From DASUAO01 sp046484625 (GTDB taxonomy: Bacteria > Actinomycetota > Acidimicrobiia > IMCC26256 > PALSA-555), in NCBI GenBank assembly GCA_046484625.1, contig JAWOIO010000118.1, positions 1 to 50,295 of the forward strand: DNA of 50,295 nucleotides, written 5' to 3'. Position numbers and translations under genes: made by a program. Positions within the stretch are counted from its first letter, which is position 1. Each line of letters starts with the position of its first letter. The notes under the pieces were generated by a model, which was given only the letters and a program-made list of their open reading frames with translations, made no database searches and had not been told where the DNA came from. Shown here in pieces: positions 14,405 to 23,145 of this stretch.

Positions 14405-15844
14405 GTGAAGCGCATCGGCATCTTGGTGGTGGCGTTCAACGCCGAGTCCACCCTTGCCCACGTCCTGGACCGGATCCCCAGGGACTTTGTCCCCGAGGTG
14501 GAACGGGTGCTCGTCGCCGACGACGCGAGCCACGATTCCACGTACCTCGTCGGGGTCGGCTACCAACAGACGGCCACCGAGCTGCCGCTCACGGTCGTGC
14601 GCCACGCGCGCAACCTCGGGTACGGAGGGAACCAGAAGGCCGGATATCGGTGGGCGATCGAGCACGACCTCGACATCGTCGTGCTGCTCCATGGCGACGG
14701 CCAGTACGCCCCGGAGCTGCTCCCCGCGATGGTCGAGCCGCTCGTGCTCGAGAAGGCTGACGCGGTATTCGGTTCGCGCATGATGGAGCGCGGGGAGGCC
14801 CGTCGTGGCGGGATGCCGCTCTACAAGTTCGTCGGGAACCGAATCCTCACGACCGTCGAGAACTCGCTGGCCGGCATGGAACTGAGTGAATGGCACAGCG
14901 GCTACCGCGCGTACAGCGTGGAGGCGCTGGCATCGATCCCGTTCGAGCGGAATTCCGACGGCTTCGACTTCGACACGCAGATCATCCTCCAGCTGCACGA
15001 GGCGGGGAAGCGGATCGAGGAGATCCCGATCCCCACCTACTACGGCGACGAGATCTGCTACGTCAACGGCCTCCAGTATGCAGGCGACGTCACGCGGTGG
15101 GTGCTGCGATATCGCGCCCAGAAGATGGGCTTCGGGGGGAGCGACCTCGCGTTCGCGAGCACCCCGTACGAGGCCAAGCGCGAACCGGAGACCTCCCACG
15201 TCCGTCTTCTCGGTTGGCTGGGCTCGGCGCCACGCTCCCGCGTGCTCGACCTCGGCTGCGCCGACGGATCGTTCGCCGCCGAGATGCGCGTACACGGGCA
15301 CCGGGTGACAGGCGTCGACCTGGACGAGGAGCCCGGGATACACGATCGCGTCGACGCCTTCGTCGCAGCCGATCTCGACGACGGGATCCCTGACGAGGTC
15401 GGCAACGAGTTCGATGTCGTCGTCGCGGCCGATGTACTCGAGCACGTCAAGGAGCCGTTGCGGCTGCTCTCGGACGCGAGCGCGAAGTTGCGCCCGGGCG
15501 GCTCGATCCTCGCAAGCATCCCGAATTTCGGCCACTGGTACGTGCGGGGCCGCGTGCTCGCCGGGGCGTTCGACTACGACCGGCGGGGCATCCTCGACCG
15601 GGGCCACCTGCGGTTCTTCACGCGACGGAGCTTCGAGCGCCTCGTCACCGCCGCGGGTCTGCGGGTCCGGCGGCGCGAGGTCGTCGGACTACCGCTCGAG
15701 GTTCTCGACCGCGGTGGAGCCGGGTCTGGGCACTCCGCGCTCGGTCGCCTCGCGCGGCGGATCGACCGGTTCTTCGTGGCCGTCTGGCCGACGTTGTTCG
15801 GCTATCAGTTCCTCTACGAGCTCGAGGCCAACCCCGAGTCCTGA
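14405..15844 (+). CDS. fusion of GT2 glycosyltransferase and SAM-dependent methyltransferase
   Basis: The 479-residue product joins two enzymes. Residues 1-235 form a GT-A fold family 2 transferase with VVAFNAEST, the nucleotide-binding D39-D40 and HGDGQ at 96-100 (metal-binding DxD-type site), resembling dolichol-phosphate-sugar synthases. Residues about 275-430 form a class I methyltransferase with VLDLGCADGSFA as the SAM-binding loop, DVVVAADVLEHV, and IPNFGHWYVRGR near the active site. The product is probably a soluble or membrane-associated enzyme that makes a lipid-linked or terminal sugar and methylates a sugar or lipid. It starts at GTG 14405. It is convergent with the next gene. Confidence 0.85.
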   Translation: MKRIGILVVAFNAESTLAHVLDRIPRDFVPEVERVLVADDASHDSTYLVGVGYQQTATELPLTVVRHARNLGYGGNQKAGYRWAIEHDLDIVVLLHGDGQYAPELLPAMVEPLVLEKADAVFGSRMMERGEARRGGMPLYKFVGNRILTTVENSLAGMELSEWHSGYRAYSVEALASIPFERNSDGFDFDTQIILQLHEAGKRIEEIPIPTYYGDEICYVNGLQYAGDVTRWVLRYRAQKMGFGGSDLAFASTPYEAKREPETSHVRLLGWLGSAPRSRVLDLGCADGSFAAEMRVHGHRVTGVDLDEEPGIHDRVDAFVAADLDDGIPDEVGNEFDVVVAADVLEHVKEPLRLLSDASAKLRPGGSILASIPNFGHWYVRGRVLAGAFDYDRRGILDRGHLRFFTRRSFERLVTAAGLRVRRREVVGLPLEVLDRGGAGSGHSALGRLARRIDRFFVAVWPTLFGYQFLYELEANPES

Positions 15845-15860
15845 GCTGGACCGGACTCAG
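15836..15860. terminator. weak hairpin between convergent genes
   Basis: GAGTCC at 15836-15841 can pair with GGACTC at 15853-15858. An alternative stem joins CTGAG at 15841-15845 with CTCAG at 15856-15860. The hairpin covers the 12-bp gap between two convergent stops and could act in both directions, but the stem is short and has no T-run. Confidence 0.3.
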
Positions 15861-17923
15861 CTGGTCGCAAGTCGTCGACAGACCTCGGCCTTCATGGGAA
15901 GGTTGCGCACCGTGGTGCCGGCTCGACGCCCGGCGCGCACCTCGAGCGCAGCGAGACCCTCCGGGTCTGCACCGAGCAGGGTTCCACCGTCGCGGCTGAC
16001 GATGACCTCCCCGACGACTTCGTCCAGCACCGCGTCGAGCACCACCGTCTCACCGGCCCCGATCGTGAATGGACGACCGGTCGTCGCGGCACTCCCGGGT
16101 GGATCGAGCACGAGCCGCGCGCCCTCGTCGCCGACCGGGCGCAGGAGCAGCTGGGCGCCGAGCGGCCCTGCCGCGTCGATGAGCACACGCTCGCGGAGCG
16201 GTCCGGAGCCGTCCCGGGTGACTTCGAGACGGAAGCCTCCCGTGCGGTTCGTGCGTTCGACCCCGAGCCAGTCCTCACCGTCGTACCAGTACAGTCCGGA
16301 GCATCCCTCGAGCGCGAACAGGTCACCTGCGCGAGCGCTCGCCGGGAGCGACCGACCCATGTCGAACGACGGGCCGCCCGTCCCGAGCGCATCGGCGATC
16401 TCGAGCTGCGTGCCGGCCCGGTCGGCTCGGAGCTCCGCCGAAGTGAGAGGAGCGTACGCGTGCCGGAACTCGTACGCGAGAGACACGTTCGTCCACACTC
16501 CCCAGACGGCGAGCACGACGAGCGTCGTCGCGATGCCGCGGCGCCACCGGGGACTCCGACCCGCGATCGCCCTGACGAGCCAGTGCACCCCGACCACTCC
16601 GCTCAAGAGGAGGACGGGCATGAAGTCGGCCGTGTACCGCTGGGCGACGTAGACGATCACCAGGGTCGGAAGGACGCCGCACGCTGCTCCCACCAGCGGG
16701 AGGCGCCACGCCGAGACGCCCCGCGGTTCACGACGACCGCGCCGGAACACGACGAAGATCCCCACGATCGACGCGATCACGAGTGACGGCATCGTCACGG
16801 GCATGCCTGCGACACGATCGACAAGGTCGAAGGTGACGTCGCCGATGACGGTCGCGCGTTGCTCGCGGAAGGAGACGAACGGGAAGGTGGTCGAGACGCG
16901 CACGGTGTCCGGCCGCGCGTACGCGAGGATCGTCGTCGGCGCCGCGGCCACGTTGATCAGCGTTCCGCCGTTCGCAGCGAGCACTGCTTGGCGGTTGGGG
17001 TCGACGGCGTTCTGCGCCTGACGGTCGAAGGGGATCGAGACTGGGTTGCCGAACTTCGCCTGGTTCACGCCCGCGTACAGCGCCACCGGTACCACGACCG
17101 CGATCGCGATCCCGATCGCGAACCTGCCGAGCGTCGGGACGAGGCCGCTGATGTCGGCGAGTCGGGTCCCCACGGCGGGGCGGAGCCGCTGCGTGATCGC
17201 GACGACCGCGACCAATCCGAGCGCGAGCAGGGGGCCGGCGCCAAGGGGCGGCCGAGCGAGCAGCGCCAGCGCGGTGAGTGCAGTCGCGCTTACGACCGCG
17301 GATCTCGACGGTCGGGTCGCGATGTCGAGGATCGCGAGGAACGCGCCGAGCGCGAGGGCCAATCCCCAGATCGATGCCTCGTGGTACACCCAGGGTCGAC
17401 TGCCGAGGAAGAGGATGCTCGATCCGGCGCCGGCCATGAACGCGGCGGCTGCCGTTCCCACGAGCTCGAGTCGAGTCCAGGGTGACCCTGGGCGAACGAG
17501 ATCTCTGGCCCGGAAGAAGAGCCGACCGACGAAGGTCATCGCGACTGCAAACGCGAGGAGCATCGACAGCTGGGTGAGGCGGCCGTCGAGCTGATCAGTG
17601 ACGAGCGCGATCGGGAGACGGAGGAGGGCCGGTGTCGGTCCGAAGTACATGTAGTCGCGACCGCCGTGTGAGAACGCCTCGATGAGGAGGACGTCCCCGG
17701 GCATGCTGAGATGCCCTTCGAGCAGGCGATGGGCCTGTACGTCGTAGAAGTCGGCAGCGAAGCGCTGTCGGCCGAAGAGGTCGAACGACCCCGCGGTCAG
17801 CGCCCAGAGGAAGACGACGCCGGCCAACGCGGCGCCGGCGGCGAACCACCATGCTGCGCGGCCGGAGTCGTATCCGTCCGAGGCGGTCGACGCAGCGCCC
17901 GGTCGCGATCCCTCGGTGCTCAC
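15857..17923 (-). CDS. large multi-pass membrane protein with C-terminal soluble domain
   Basis: The 688-residue product has about 11-12 hydrophobic segments in residues 20-480 and a soluble, beta-rich domain in 485-688, a layout typical of GT-C-type or O-antigen-ligase-type envelope enzymes. The first extracytoplasmic loop has ADFYDVQAHRLLEGHL and DYMYFGPTPALLRLP. The Asp and Tyr residues there resemble the catalytic loop of lipid-linked-sugar transferases, so a glycosyltransferase role is likely but not proven. The C-terminal domain contains GCSGLYWYDGEDWLGVERT and may bind sugar. It starts at GTG 17923 after an 88-bp gap behind the D-aminoacylase gene, so it may be the last gene of that operon. 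Confidence 0.7.
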   Translation of the reverse strand: MSTEGSRPGAASTASDGYDSGRAAWWFAAGAALAGVVFLWALTAGSFDLFGRQRFAADFYDVQAHRLLEGHLSMPGDVLLIEAFSHGGRDYMYFGPTPALLRLPIALVTDQLDGRLTQLSMLLAFAVAMTFVGRLFFRARDLVRPGSPWTRLELVGTAAAAFMAGAGSSILFLGSRPWVYHEASIWGLALALGAFLAILDIATRPSRSAVVSATALTALALLARPPLGAGPLLALGLVAVVAITQRLRPAVGTRLADISGLVPTLGRFAIGIAIAVVVPVALYAGVNQAKFGNPVSIPFDRQAQNAVDPNRQAVLAANGGTLINVAAAPTTILAYARPDTVRVSTTFPFVSFREQRATVIGDVTFDLVDRVAGMPVTMPSLVIASIVGIFVVFRRGRREPRGVSAWRLPLVGAACGVLPTLVIVYVAQRYTADFMPVLLLSGVVGVHWLVRAIAGRSPRWRRGIATTLVVLAVWGVWTNVSLAYEFRHAYAPLTSAELRADRAGTQLEIADALGTGGPSFDMGRSLPASARAGDLFALEGCSGLYWYDGEDWLGVERTNRTGGFRLEVTRDGSGPLRERVLIDAAGPLGAQLLLRPVGDEGARLVLDPPGSAATTGRPFTIGAGETVVLDAVLDEVVGEVIVSRDGGTLLGADPEGLAALEVRAGRRAGTTVRNLPMKAEVCRRLATS

Positions 17924-18011
17924 GTTGGTGCGTTCGTGTCGACCCTGACGAGCACGGCCGAGTTCGGGTTGGCCTCTCCCGCCGTCGCGCCTCCACGTAC
18001 GAGCGCGAGGC

Positions 18012-19673
18012 TCATCGAACGACCCGCCCGGGCTTTTCTTCGACGGCTTCGGCAACGGGATCGCCGTCGAGGCGGATCGGACGGCCGTTCACGAGGACGT
18101 GGTGAACGCCCACGGGCTCGTCGGCAACGAGGCGCTCACCGTCGGCCGGGAAGTCGCGCACGCGGTGCAGCCCACCCGGTGCGACTGTGTCGGGGTCGAA
18201 GACGGTGACGTCGGCGTAGGCGCCGGGGGCGAGCGAGCCACGCCCCGCGAAGCCGAATACCCCGGCCGGCTCGCCGGTCAGCTTGTGGACGGCATGCTCG
18301 AGGGTGAGGACCTCGCGCTCGCGCACCCAGTTGCCGAGCAGGTCGGTCGGGAGACAGGCGTCGCACAACTGCCCGACGTGCGCACCGGCGTCGGACAGCC
18401 CGATGAGCATGCCTTCCTGGACGAGCAGCTTCGCGATCATCTCCTCGTCGTTGTTGGCGAGGATGCTTCGGAACCGCGTGGTGAGGTCCTCGCTCGCCGC
18501 GAGCTCGGTCATCGCGGCGAGCGGTCCGACGCCCCGATCCGACGCGAGCGCGGCCATGCTCCTATCGATGAGCTCGGGATGATCGCGACTCTCCGCAACG
18601 GTGATCGTGTCCCACCGGGCCCGGAACACCCGCCCGTGCTCCAGCTCCTCCTCCGCGGCTCGGAGCCATTCGGGGTCGCGATACGCGGCGAGGCGCTCCT
18701 CGGTCGGACGGTCGATCAGACGGGCGAACGACGGGACGGTGTTGAACGTGAACGGGTCGGCCATGGTCATCTGGAAGGTGAGCGGTCGGCAGGTGACCTG
18801 CGGCCACACGTCGGCACCCGCGGCGCGCTCGTTCGCGTTCAGCTCCGACATGCTCTCGGCGAACGGCGACCCCTTGATCGTGAGCAGCGCGGTCCACGTG
18901 AACGGCCGTCCGATGCGTCGCTGCAGCGCGTAGATCTCTGGGTGGGTCACGCGCTCGCCGGGAGTGAACGCCCCCACGCCCCGGCCGAGCTCGCCGAGCG
19001 GTGCCACGAGGGCTTCGAGCTCGCGTATCCCTGCGAGCCGTGACGGCACGGGACGGCCGCCGTCGCCGTTGTGGGTCGGGGCCGAGCTCGACGCGAACCC
19101 CGCGGCGCCGGCCGCGATCGCCTCCCGCACGACTGCTGCCATCCGGTCGAGCTCGTCGTCGGTCGGCTCGTCGCGCTCGTAGCCCTCGTCGCCCATGACG
19201 AACAGGCGGACCGCGGTGTGGCCGACGTAGGCGTTGTAGTTGAGGACGCTGCCGTGGCGGGCGACGGCGTCAAGGTACTCGGGGAACGTCTCGAACTCCC
19301 ACGGGATCCCGGCCTCCAGGGTGGGAAGGCTCATGTCCTCGACGTGCTGGAGCGTGCGGCCGATGAGCGCTCGGTGGTCGGGTCGACACGGCGCGATGGA
19401 GAACCCGCAGTTCCCGGCGACGACCGTCGTGACCCCGTGCCACGACGAAGGCGTGAGCGCGGGATCCCAGAAGACCTGGGCGTCGTAGTGCGTGTGGATG
19501 TCGATGAACCCCGGCGCGACCACCTGCCCGGACGCATCGAGCTCCCGGGCGCCCGAGAGCCCGTCGCCGATCTCGACGATGCGGTCACCGTCGATCGCGA
19601 CGTCGGCTCGCCGTCCGGGAGCGCCGCTCCCGTCGACCACCGTGCCGCCCCGGATCACCAAGTCATGACTCAT
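18012..19673 (-). CDS. N-acyl-D-amino-acid deacylase-type amidohydrolase
   Basis: The 553-residue product is an amidohydrolase of the D-aminoacylase/dihydroorotase-like group (Amidohydro_3). The N-terminal beta-sandwich carries RGGTVVDGSG. The metal site is DIHTHYD (H60, H62, D64), C89 in GNCGFS is the metal-bridging cysteine typical of D-aminoacylases, and SDAGAHVGQ near residue 430 supplies the catalytic Asp. A closing beta-sandwich includes LAPGAYADVTVFDP. The substrate could be an N-acyl-D-amino acid, a hydantoin or another cyclic amide. In actinobacterial catabolic clusters its substrate is usually unproven. The ATG at 19673 is 3 bp after the stop of the secreted protein gene upstream, so the two are co-transcribed. 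Confidence 0.85.
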   Translation of the reverse strand: MSHDLVIRGGTVVDGSGAPGRRADVAIDGDRIVEIGDGLSGARELDASGQVVAPGFIDIHTHYDAQVFWDPALTPSSWHGVTTVVAGNCGFSIAPCRPDHRALIGRTLQHVEDMSLPTLEAGIPWEFETFPEYLDAVARHGSVLNYNAYVGHTAVRLFVMGDEGYERDEPTDDELDRMAAVVREAIAAGAAGFASSSAPTHNGDGGRPVPSRLAGIRELEALVAPLGELGRGVGAFTPGERVTHPEIYALQRRIGRPFTWTALLTIKGSPFAESMSELNANERAAGADVWPQVTCRPLTFQMTMADPFTFNTVPSFARLIDRPTEERLAAYRDPEWLRAAEEELEHGRVFRARWDTITVAESRDHPELIDRSMAALASDRGVGPLAAMTELAASEDLTTRFRSILANNDEEMIAKLLVQEGMLIGLSDAGAHVGQLCDACLPTDLLGNWVREREVLTLEHAVHKLTGEPAGVFGFAGRGSLAPGAYADVTVFDPDTVAPGGLHRVRDFPADGERLVADEPVGVHHVLVNGRPIRLDGDPVAEAVEEKPGRVVR

Positions 19674-19676
19674 CGT

Positions 19677-20687
19677 TCAGCCCTTCTTCGTCGCGGCGCA
19701 GGCGATGTCGGCGCCGACGCCCGTGTGGTCCGACGTCCAGACCAGGCCCCCGGGGCCATTGACGGCCGGCTCGGCGCCGAACAGTGCGGTCCCGAGGCCG
19801 TTCCCGTTCGCATCGTCGGCCGAGTCGAACACGACCGCGCACTTCTTGGGCCCCTTCACGAACACGAAGTCGATGCGCTCGACCTCCTTGGCGCTCGGGT
19901 CCTTGAGCGTCGCGATCGTCTGGTCGTCCCGGCCGCTCGTGCAGCCGACGCCTGTCAGTGGATCGCACTCGGGGTTCCCCGCCTCGAGGTACGCGTCCGC
20001 GAAGCCCTCCGAGAGGATCCGGTCGTAGCGCGGCGTCGCGGGCGGCACGTTGAAGTCGCCCATCAGCACCCGTACCGCGTCCTTGGGCTTGCCCTCCTCG
20101 GCGAGCCCCAGTGCGGCGACGGTCTGACAGTCGAGGATCGGCTCGTCCTTCGAGCACGGTGGCTTGCACGTCTTGCATCCGGGGACCGTCACCTCGCGGT
20201 CCCCGTCCTGGTGGGTGACCACGACCACGAGCGGGCCGAGGTCGGACGTGAGCACGACCCGCGACGCGGTACGGAACCCCCCGACCAGCTTGATCACCTT
20301 GGTGCTCTTGATCGGGAGCGTGGTCAGCACGAGCTCGGTGTCGAGCCTGACGTCCTTGCCCCCGAACGCGATCTCGTAGTCGCCGTCGCACAGGGTCTTC
20401 CGGGTCTTCGCGATGATGTCGGCGTGGTTCTGGTTGATCTCCTGGAGCCCCACGACCTCGGGGCAGCCGGCCGCCTCGAGCTGCTGACCCAGCAGCGCGA
20501 CGCGGTCCTCGGCCTGGCAGAGGTTGCTCTCGGGCTCGCAGAACACACCGTGGAGGAGGTTCAGGTTCACGATCCGCACTCCGCGCTCCGCATCGGACCC
20601 GGCGGGGACTGCGGCATCGGCGGCGGCACCGGCCGCGACCGGGGCCAGGGAGGCGAGGACGAGCGTCAGCACGGCAGCGACTCGCAC
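19677..20687 (-). CDS. secreted endonuclease/exonuclease/phosphatase-fold protein
   Basis: The 336-residue product has a signal peptide (residues 1 to about 25, ending in an Ala-rich cleavage region) and the EEP fold of DNase I, sphingomyelinases and inositol phosphatases. Active-site blocks are NLNLLHG (N43), LQEIN (E83, metal ligand), VTHQDGD (His), MGDFNVPP (Asp and Asn) and TSDHTGVG (Asp-His). More than ten cysteines, including CKTCKPPC, suggest disulfide bonds outside the cell. The target could be DNA, phospholipid or phosphate ester. It starts at GTG 20687 with GGGGGA upstream, divergent from the alcohol dehydrogenase operon. Confidence 0.85.
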   Translation of the reverse strand: MRVAAVLTLVLASLAPVAAGAAADAAVPAGSDAERGVRIVNLNLLHGVFCEPESNLCQAEDRVALLGQQLEAAGCPEVVGLQEINQNHADIIAKTRKTLCDGDYEIAFGGKDVRLDTELVLTTLPIKSTKVIKLVGGFRTASRVVLTSDLGPLVVVVTHQDGDREVTVPGCKTCKPPCSKDEPILDCQTVAALGLAEEGKPKDAVRVLMGDFNVPPATPRYDRILSEGFADAYLEAGNPECDPLTGVGCTSGRDDQTIATLKDPSAKEVERIDFVFVKGPKKCAVVFDSADDANGNGLGTALFGAEPAVNGPGGLVWTSDHTGVGADIACAATKKG

Positions 20688-20783
20688 GGATCCCCCGATC
20701 CTGGGCTGGCGTTCGTGGTCCGAGCCCCTGGCCCACGCAGCGAGGGAGTCCGGGCTGGCACGACCCTAGAGCACCCGCGAAGT

Positions 20784-20797
20784 TGACGGGCGTGTCA
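20784..20797. promoter_or_regulatory. palindromic operator-like site 3 with overlapping promoter
   Basis: TGACGGGCGTGTCA followed by GG matches TGAC-N6-GTCA. TTGACG at 20783-20788 lies 18 nt from CATGCT (20807-20812), which is 8 nt before the ATG of the zinc alcohol dehydrogenase. The site would therefore cover the -35 box of a leaderless promoter. The 133-bp gap shows nothing else notable. Confidence 0.6.
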
Positions 20798-20820
20798 GGT
20801 CCCGAGCATGCTGCGCGCAC

Positions 20821-21882
20821 ATGAGCCTCCCTGCCACGATGCGGGTCGCCGTCTACACGCGCCCCGGTGAGATCGCGATCGAGGAACGCCCGGTTCCGGC
20901 CGTCACCGACCACGACGTGCTCCTCGAGGTGAGCCACTGCGGGATCTGCGGAAGCGACATCCACTTCGTGCTCGAGGGGTGGGGGCACCCGGGGTCGATC
21001 GAGGGACACGAGTTCTCGGGTCGGGTCGTCGCGGTGGGGGATGCCGTCACTCGATGGAAGGCGGGCGACTCGGTGGTCGGTGGCCCGTCCCCGCGCTGCG
21101 GGGAGTGCGAGTTCTGCCTCGCCGGGCGACCGTCGCTGTGCCTCGGACGGGGCGCCGCGGGGGAGGGACCCGGCGCCGACGGCGCGTTCGCGGAGTACAT
21201 CCGCGTCCCGGAGCGCGCGTTGCTCCGGCTCCCCGACGGCCTGGGACTGCGAGAGGCCGCGTTGGCCGAGCCGCTCGCCGTCGCCCTGCACGGTCTCACC
21301 CGTGGCGACGTGCGCGCCGGGCAACGACTCCTGATCACGGGCGCGGGACCGATCGGCGCGTTGAGCGTTGCCGCGGCGAGGATGCGCGGGGTCACGGACA
21401 TCGTCGTGAGCGAGCCACACGCGGGACGGCGTGCGCTCGTCGAGCGGCTGGGGGTCGTGGCGGTCGACCCATCGGAGCTGACGCCGCCGCCCTCTCCGAA
21501 CTACATCGTCGACGATCCGTTCGACGTCGCGCTGGAGTGCTCGGGTGCCGCCGCGGCGATGGAGCTGGCGCTCACGCAGCTCCGCCGCGCCGGGACCCTC
21601 GTGTTCGTGGGCGCGGGCATGAAGTCGCCTCGTCTCGATGGCAACCGCATCCTCCTCAACGAGCTCACGATCACCGGGTCGTTCGTCTACGACGCCGACG
21701 GCTTCGAGCAGGCGCTCGAGATGCTGCGCGATCCCGCGTTCCCCTCAGCGGAGCTGATCGAGGCCGAGGAGGTGCCGTTGGACGGCTTGCTCGACGCCCT
21801 CCGGGGGCTCGTCGACGGTCGGCTCGCAGCCAAGGTGATGATCGTCCCCCGCCTCGCGGCGCACGAAGGGAGCAACCCATGA
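20821..21882 (+). CDS. zinc-dependent alcohol dehydrogenase (MDR family)
   Basis: The 353-residue product is a medium-chain dehydrogenase using NAD(P)(H) and zinc, of the sorbitol/threonine/butanediol dehydrogenase branch. The catalytic zinc site has C40 (in CGICGSD) and H63-E64 (GHE). The structural zinc site has C93, C96, C99 and C107. The dinucleotide loop GAGPIG is followed by an S-E-P sequence where NAD-preferring enzymes have Asp, so the cofactor is uncertain. It is the first gene of a five-gene plus operon whose stops and starts overlap or nearly touch. No good ribosome site precedes the ATG, fitting a leaderless start controlled by the palindrome upstream. Confidence 0.9.
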   Translation: MSLPATMRVAVYTRPGEIAIEERPVPAVTDHDVLLEVSHCGICGSDIHFVLEGWGHPGSIEGHEFSGRVVAVGDAVTRWKAGDSVVGGPSPRCGECEFCLAGRPSLCLGRGAAGEGPGADGAFAEYIRVPERALLRLPDGLGLREAALAEPLAVALHGLTRGDVRAGQRLLITGAGPIGALSVAAARMRGVTDIVVSEPHAGRRALVERLGVVAVDPSELTPPPSPNYIVDDPFDVALECSGAAAAMELALTQLRRAGTLVFVGAGMKSPRLDGNRILLNELTITGSFVYDADGFEQALEMLRDPAFPSAELIEAEEVPLDGLLDALRGLVDGRLAAKVMIVPRLAAHEGSNP

Positions 21883-22340
21883 CCGCACCGACGAAACGGC
21901 GATCGCCGCGCTTCAACCACGTCGCGATGAGCGTGCCGGCCGATCTGCTCGACGAGACCGGGCGCAACGAGATCGTGCGCTTCTACGACGAGGTGTTCGG
22001 TTGGAAGGAGCTGCCGACGATGACCGAGGACCGTCATCGTCTGGTCCTCTCCTGTTACACGTACGAGCAGTTCGTCTTCCTCATCTCCGGCGACGACCCG
22101 ATGTCCTGTCCCCGCCTCGACCACTACGGGATCTCGGTCGAGACGGAGGCCGAGCTCGACGAGATGCTCGCCCGGGCGAAGGCGTTCCAGGCGCGCGACG
22201 ATCGGGTGGACATCGTCGACAGGAAGGTCGACGACCACGGGATGCTCGCCATCACGTCCTTCTACGTCGCGTATCTCCTCCCGATGATGGTCGAGGTGCA
22301 GTGGTGGGAGTTCAAGGAGGACCCCGCCGGGGCGCGATGA
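21879..22340 (+). CDS. VOC (glyoxalase/dioxygenase-like) superfamily protein
   Basis: The 153-residue product has one VOC module built of paired beta-alpha-beta-beta-beta units. Landmarks are FNHVAMSV at the start, RFYDEVFGW, LDHYGISVE starting the second half, and the ending MVEVQWWEF. Likely metal ligands are the His in FNHVA, the His in LDHYG and the Glu in VEVQW. The reaction cannot be assigned; the family includes glyoxalases, extradiol dioxygenases and epimerases. The ATG overlaps the alcohol dehydrogenase stop as ATGA, so both probably act on the same compound. Confidence 0.8.
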   Translation: MTAPTKRRSPRFNHVAMSVPADLLDETGRNEIVRFYDEVFGWKELPTMTEDRHRLVLSCYTYEQFVFLISGDDPMSCPRLDHYGISVETEAELDEMLARAKAFQARDDRVDIVDRKVDDHGMLAITSFYVAYLLPMMVEVQWWEFKEDPAGAR

Positions 22341-22350
22341 TCTCTGGTCG

Positions 22351-23145
22351 ATGACCACTCAGACCGCCTCGGACCAGACCAGCGCCAATTCGACTCCCCC
22401 CCTCAAGGGTGTCGCGCGCGTCCGGAAGCTGTGGAAGCTCTTCCGCAAGGAGCAGCAGGACCCGGCCCCGTTCTACGAGATGCTCGCGGGCGAGGCGGTC
22501 GCTCGGCTCGAGGCCCGACACGGCCCCGTGGCCGGGAAGGCGATCCTCGACGTCGGCTGCGGCCCGGGCTTCTACTCGGCCGCCTTCCGGGCGCGGGGCG
22601 CGCGCGTCGCCCCGTTCGAGCTGTCGTACGCCGAGATGACCCTCGCGGGCGACCCTCCGCCCGGTGCGATCGCCGCCGACGCGGCGCGCATGCCCTTCGG
22701 TGACGCGAGCATCGACGGGGTGTTCTGCTCGAACATGTTCGAGCACGTCCCGAACCCCGCCGATGTGATGGCCGAGATCGAGCGCGTGCTGCGTCCCGGA
22801 GCCTGGGCGTACATCTCGTACACGAACTGGTACTCGCCGTGGGGCGGGCACAACATCACGCCCTACCACCTTCTCGGGACCGAGCGGGGACCCCGTCTCT
22901 ACGAGAAGCGGCACGGCGGACCGCCGCCGAAGAACGTCCCCGGCGAGGGGCTGTTCCCCCTGCACGTGAAGGACGGCTTGCGCCTCGCACGCGAGCAACC
23001 CGGCCTCCGCCTCGACCGGGCCGAGCCGCGGTACTGGTCGTGGGCGCCGTTCCTCACCCGCATCCCGGGCATCCGCGAGGTCGTGTGCTGGAACCTGGCG
23101 ATGCACCTCACCCGTGTCCCGACGACGAGCGGCTCCGGTGGCTGA
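22351..23145 (+). CDS. class I SAM-dependent methyltransferase
   Basis: The 264-residue product has the SAM-binding loop ILDVGCGPGFYSA (about residues 65-77), an acidic-type second strand region, and FCSNMFEHVPNPADVMAEIERVLRPGA, the standard methyltransferase-11 post-I block. C-terminal segments SYTNWYSPWGGHNITPYHLLG and WSWAPFLTRIPGIREVVCWNLAMHL are typical of enzymes associated with actinobacterial envelope polysaccharide clusters. It could thus methylate a sugar or lipid, although its operon partners are redox enzymes. The ATG at 22351 lies 10 bp after the VOC stop. Confidence 0.85.
   Translation: MTTQTASDQTSANSTPPLKGVARVRKLWKLFRKEQQDPAPFYEMLAGEAVARLEARHGPVAGKAILDVGCGPGFYSAAFRARGARVAPFELSYAEMTLAGDPPPGAIAADAARMPFGDASIDGVFCSNMFEHVPNPADVMAEIERVLRPGAWAYISYTNWYSPWGGHNITPYHLLGTERGPRLYEKRHGGPPPKNVPGEGLFPLHVKDGLRLAREQPGLRLDRAEPRYWSWAPFLTRIPGIREVVCWNLAMHLTRVPTTSGSGG

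Noticed and set aside
16784..16797. A sixth TGAC-N6-GTCA match (TGACGGCATCGTCA)
   Set aside because: It lies deep inside the membrane protein gene at 15857-17923, lacks the following GG, and is at the level expected by chance.
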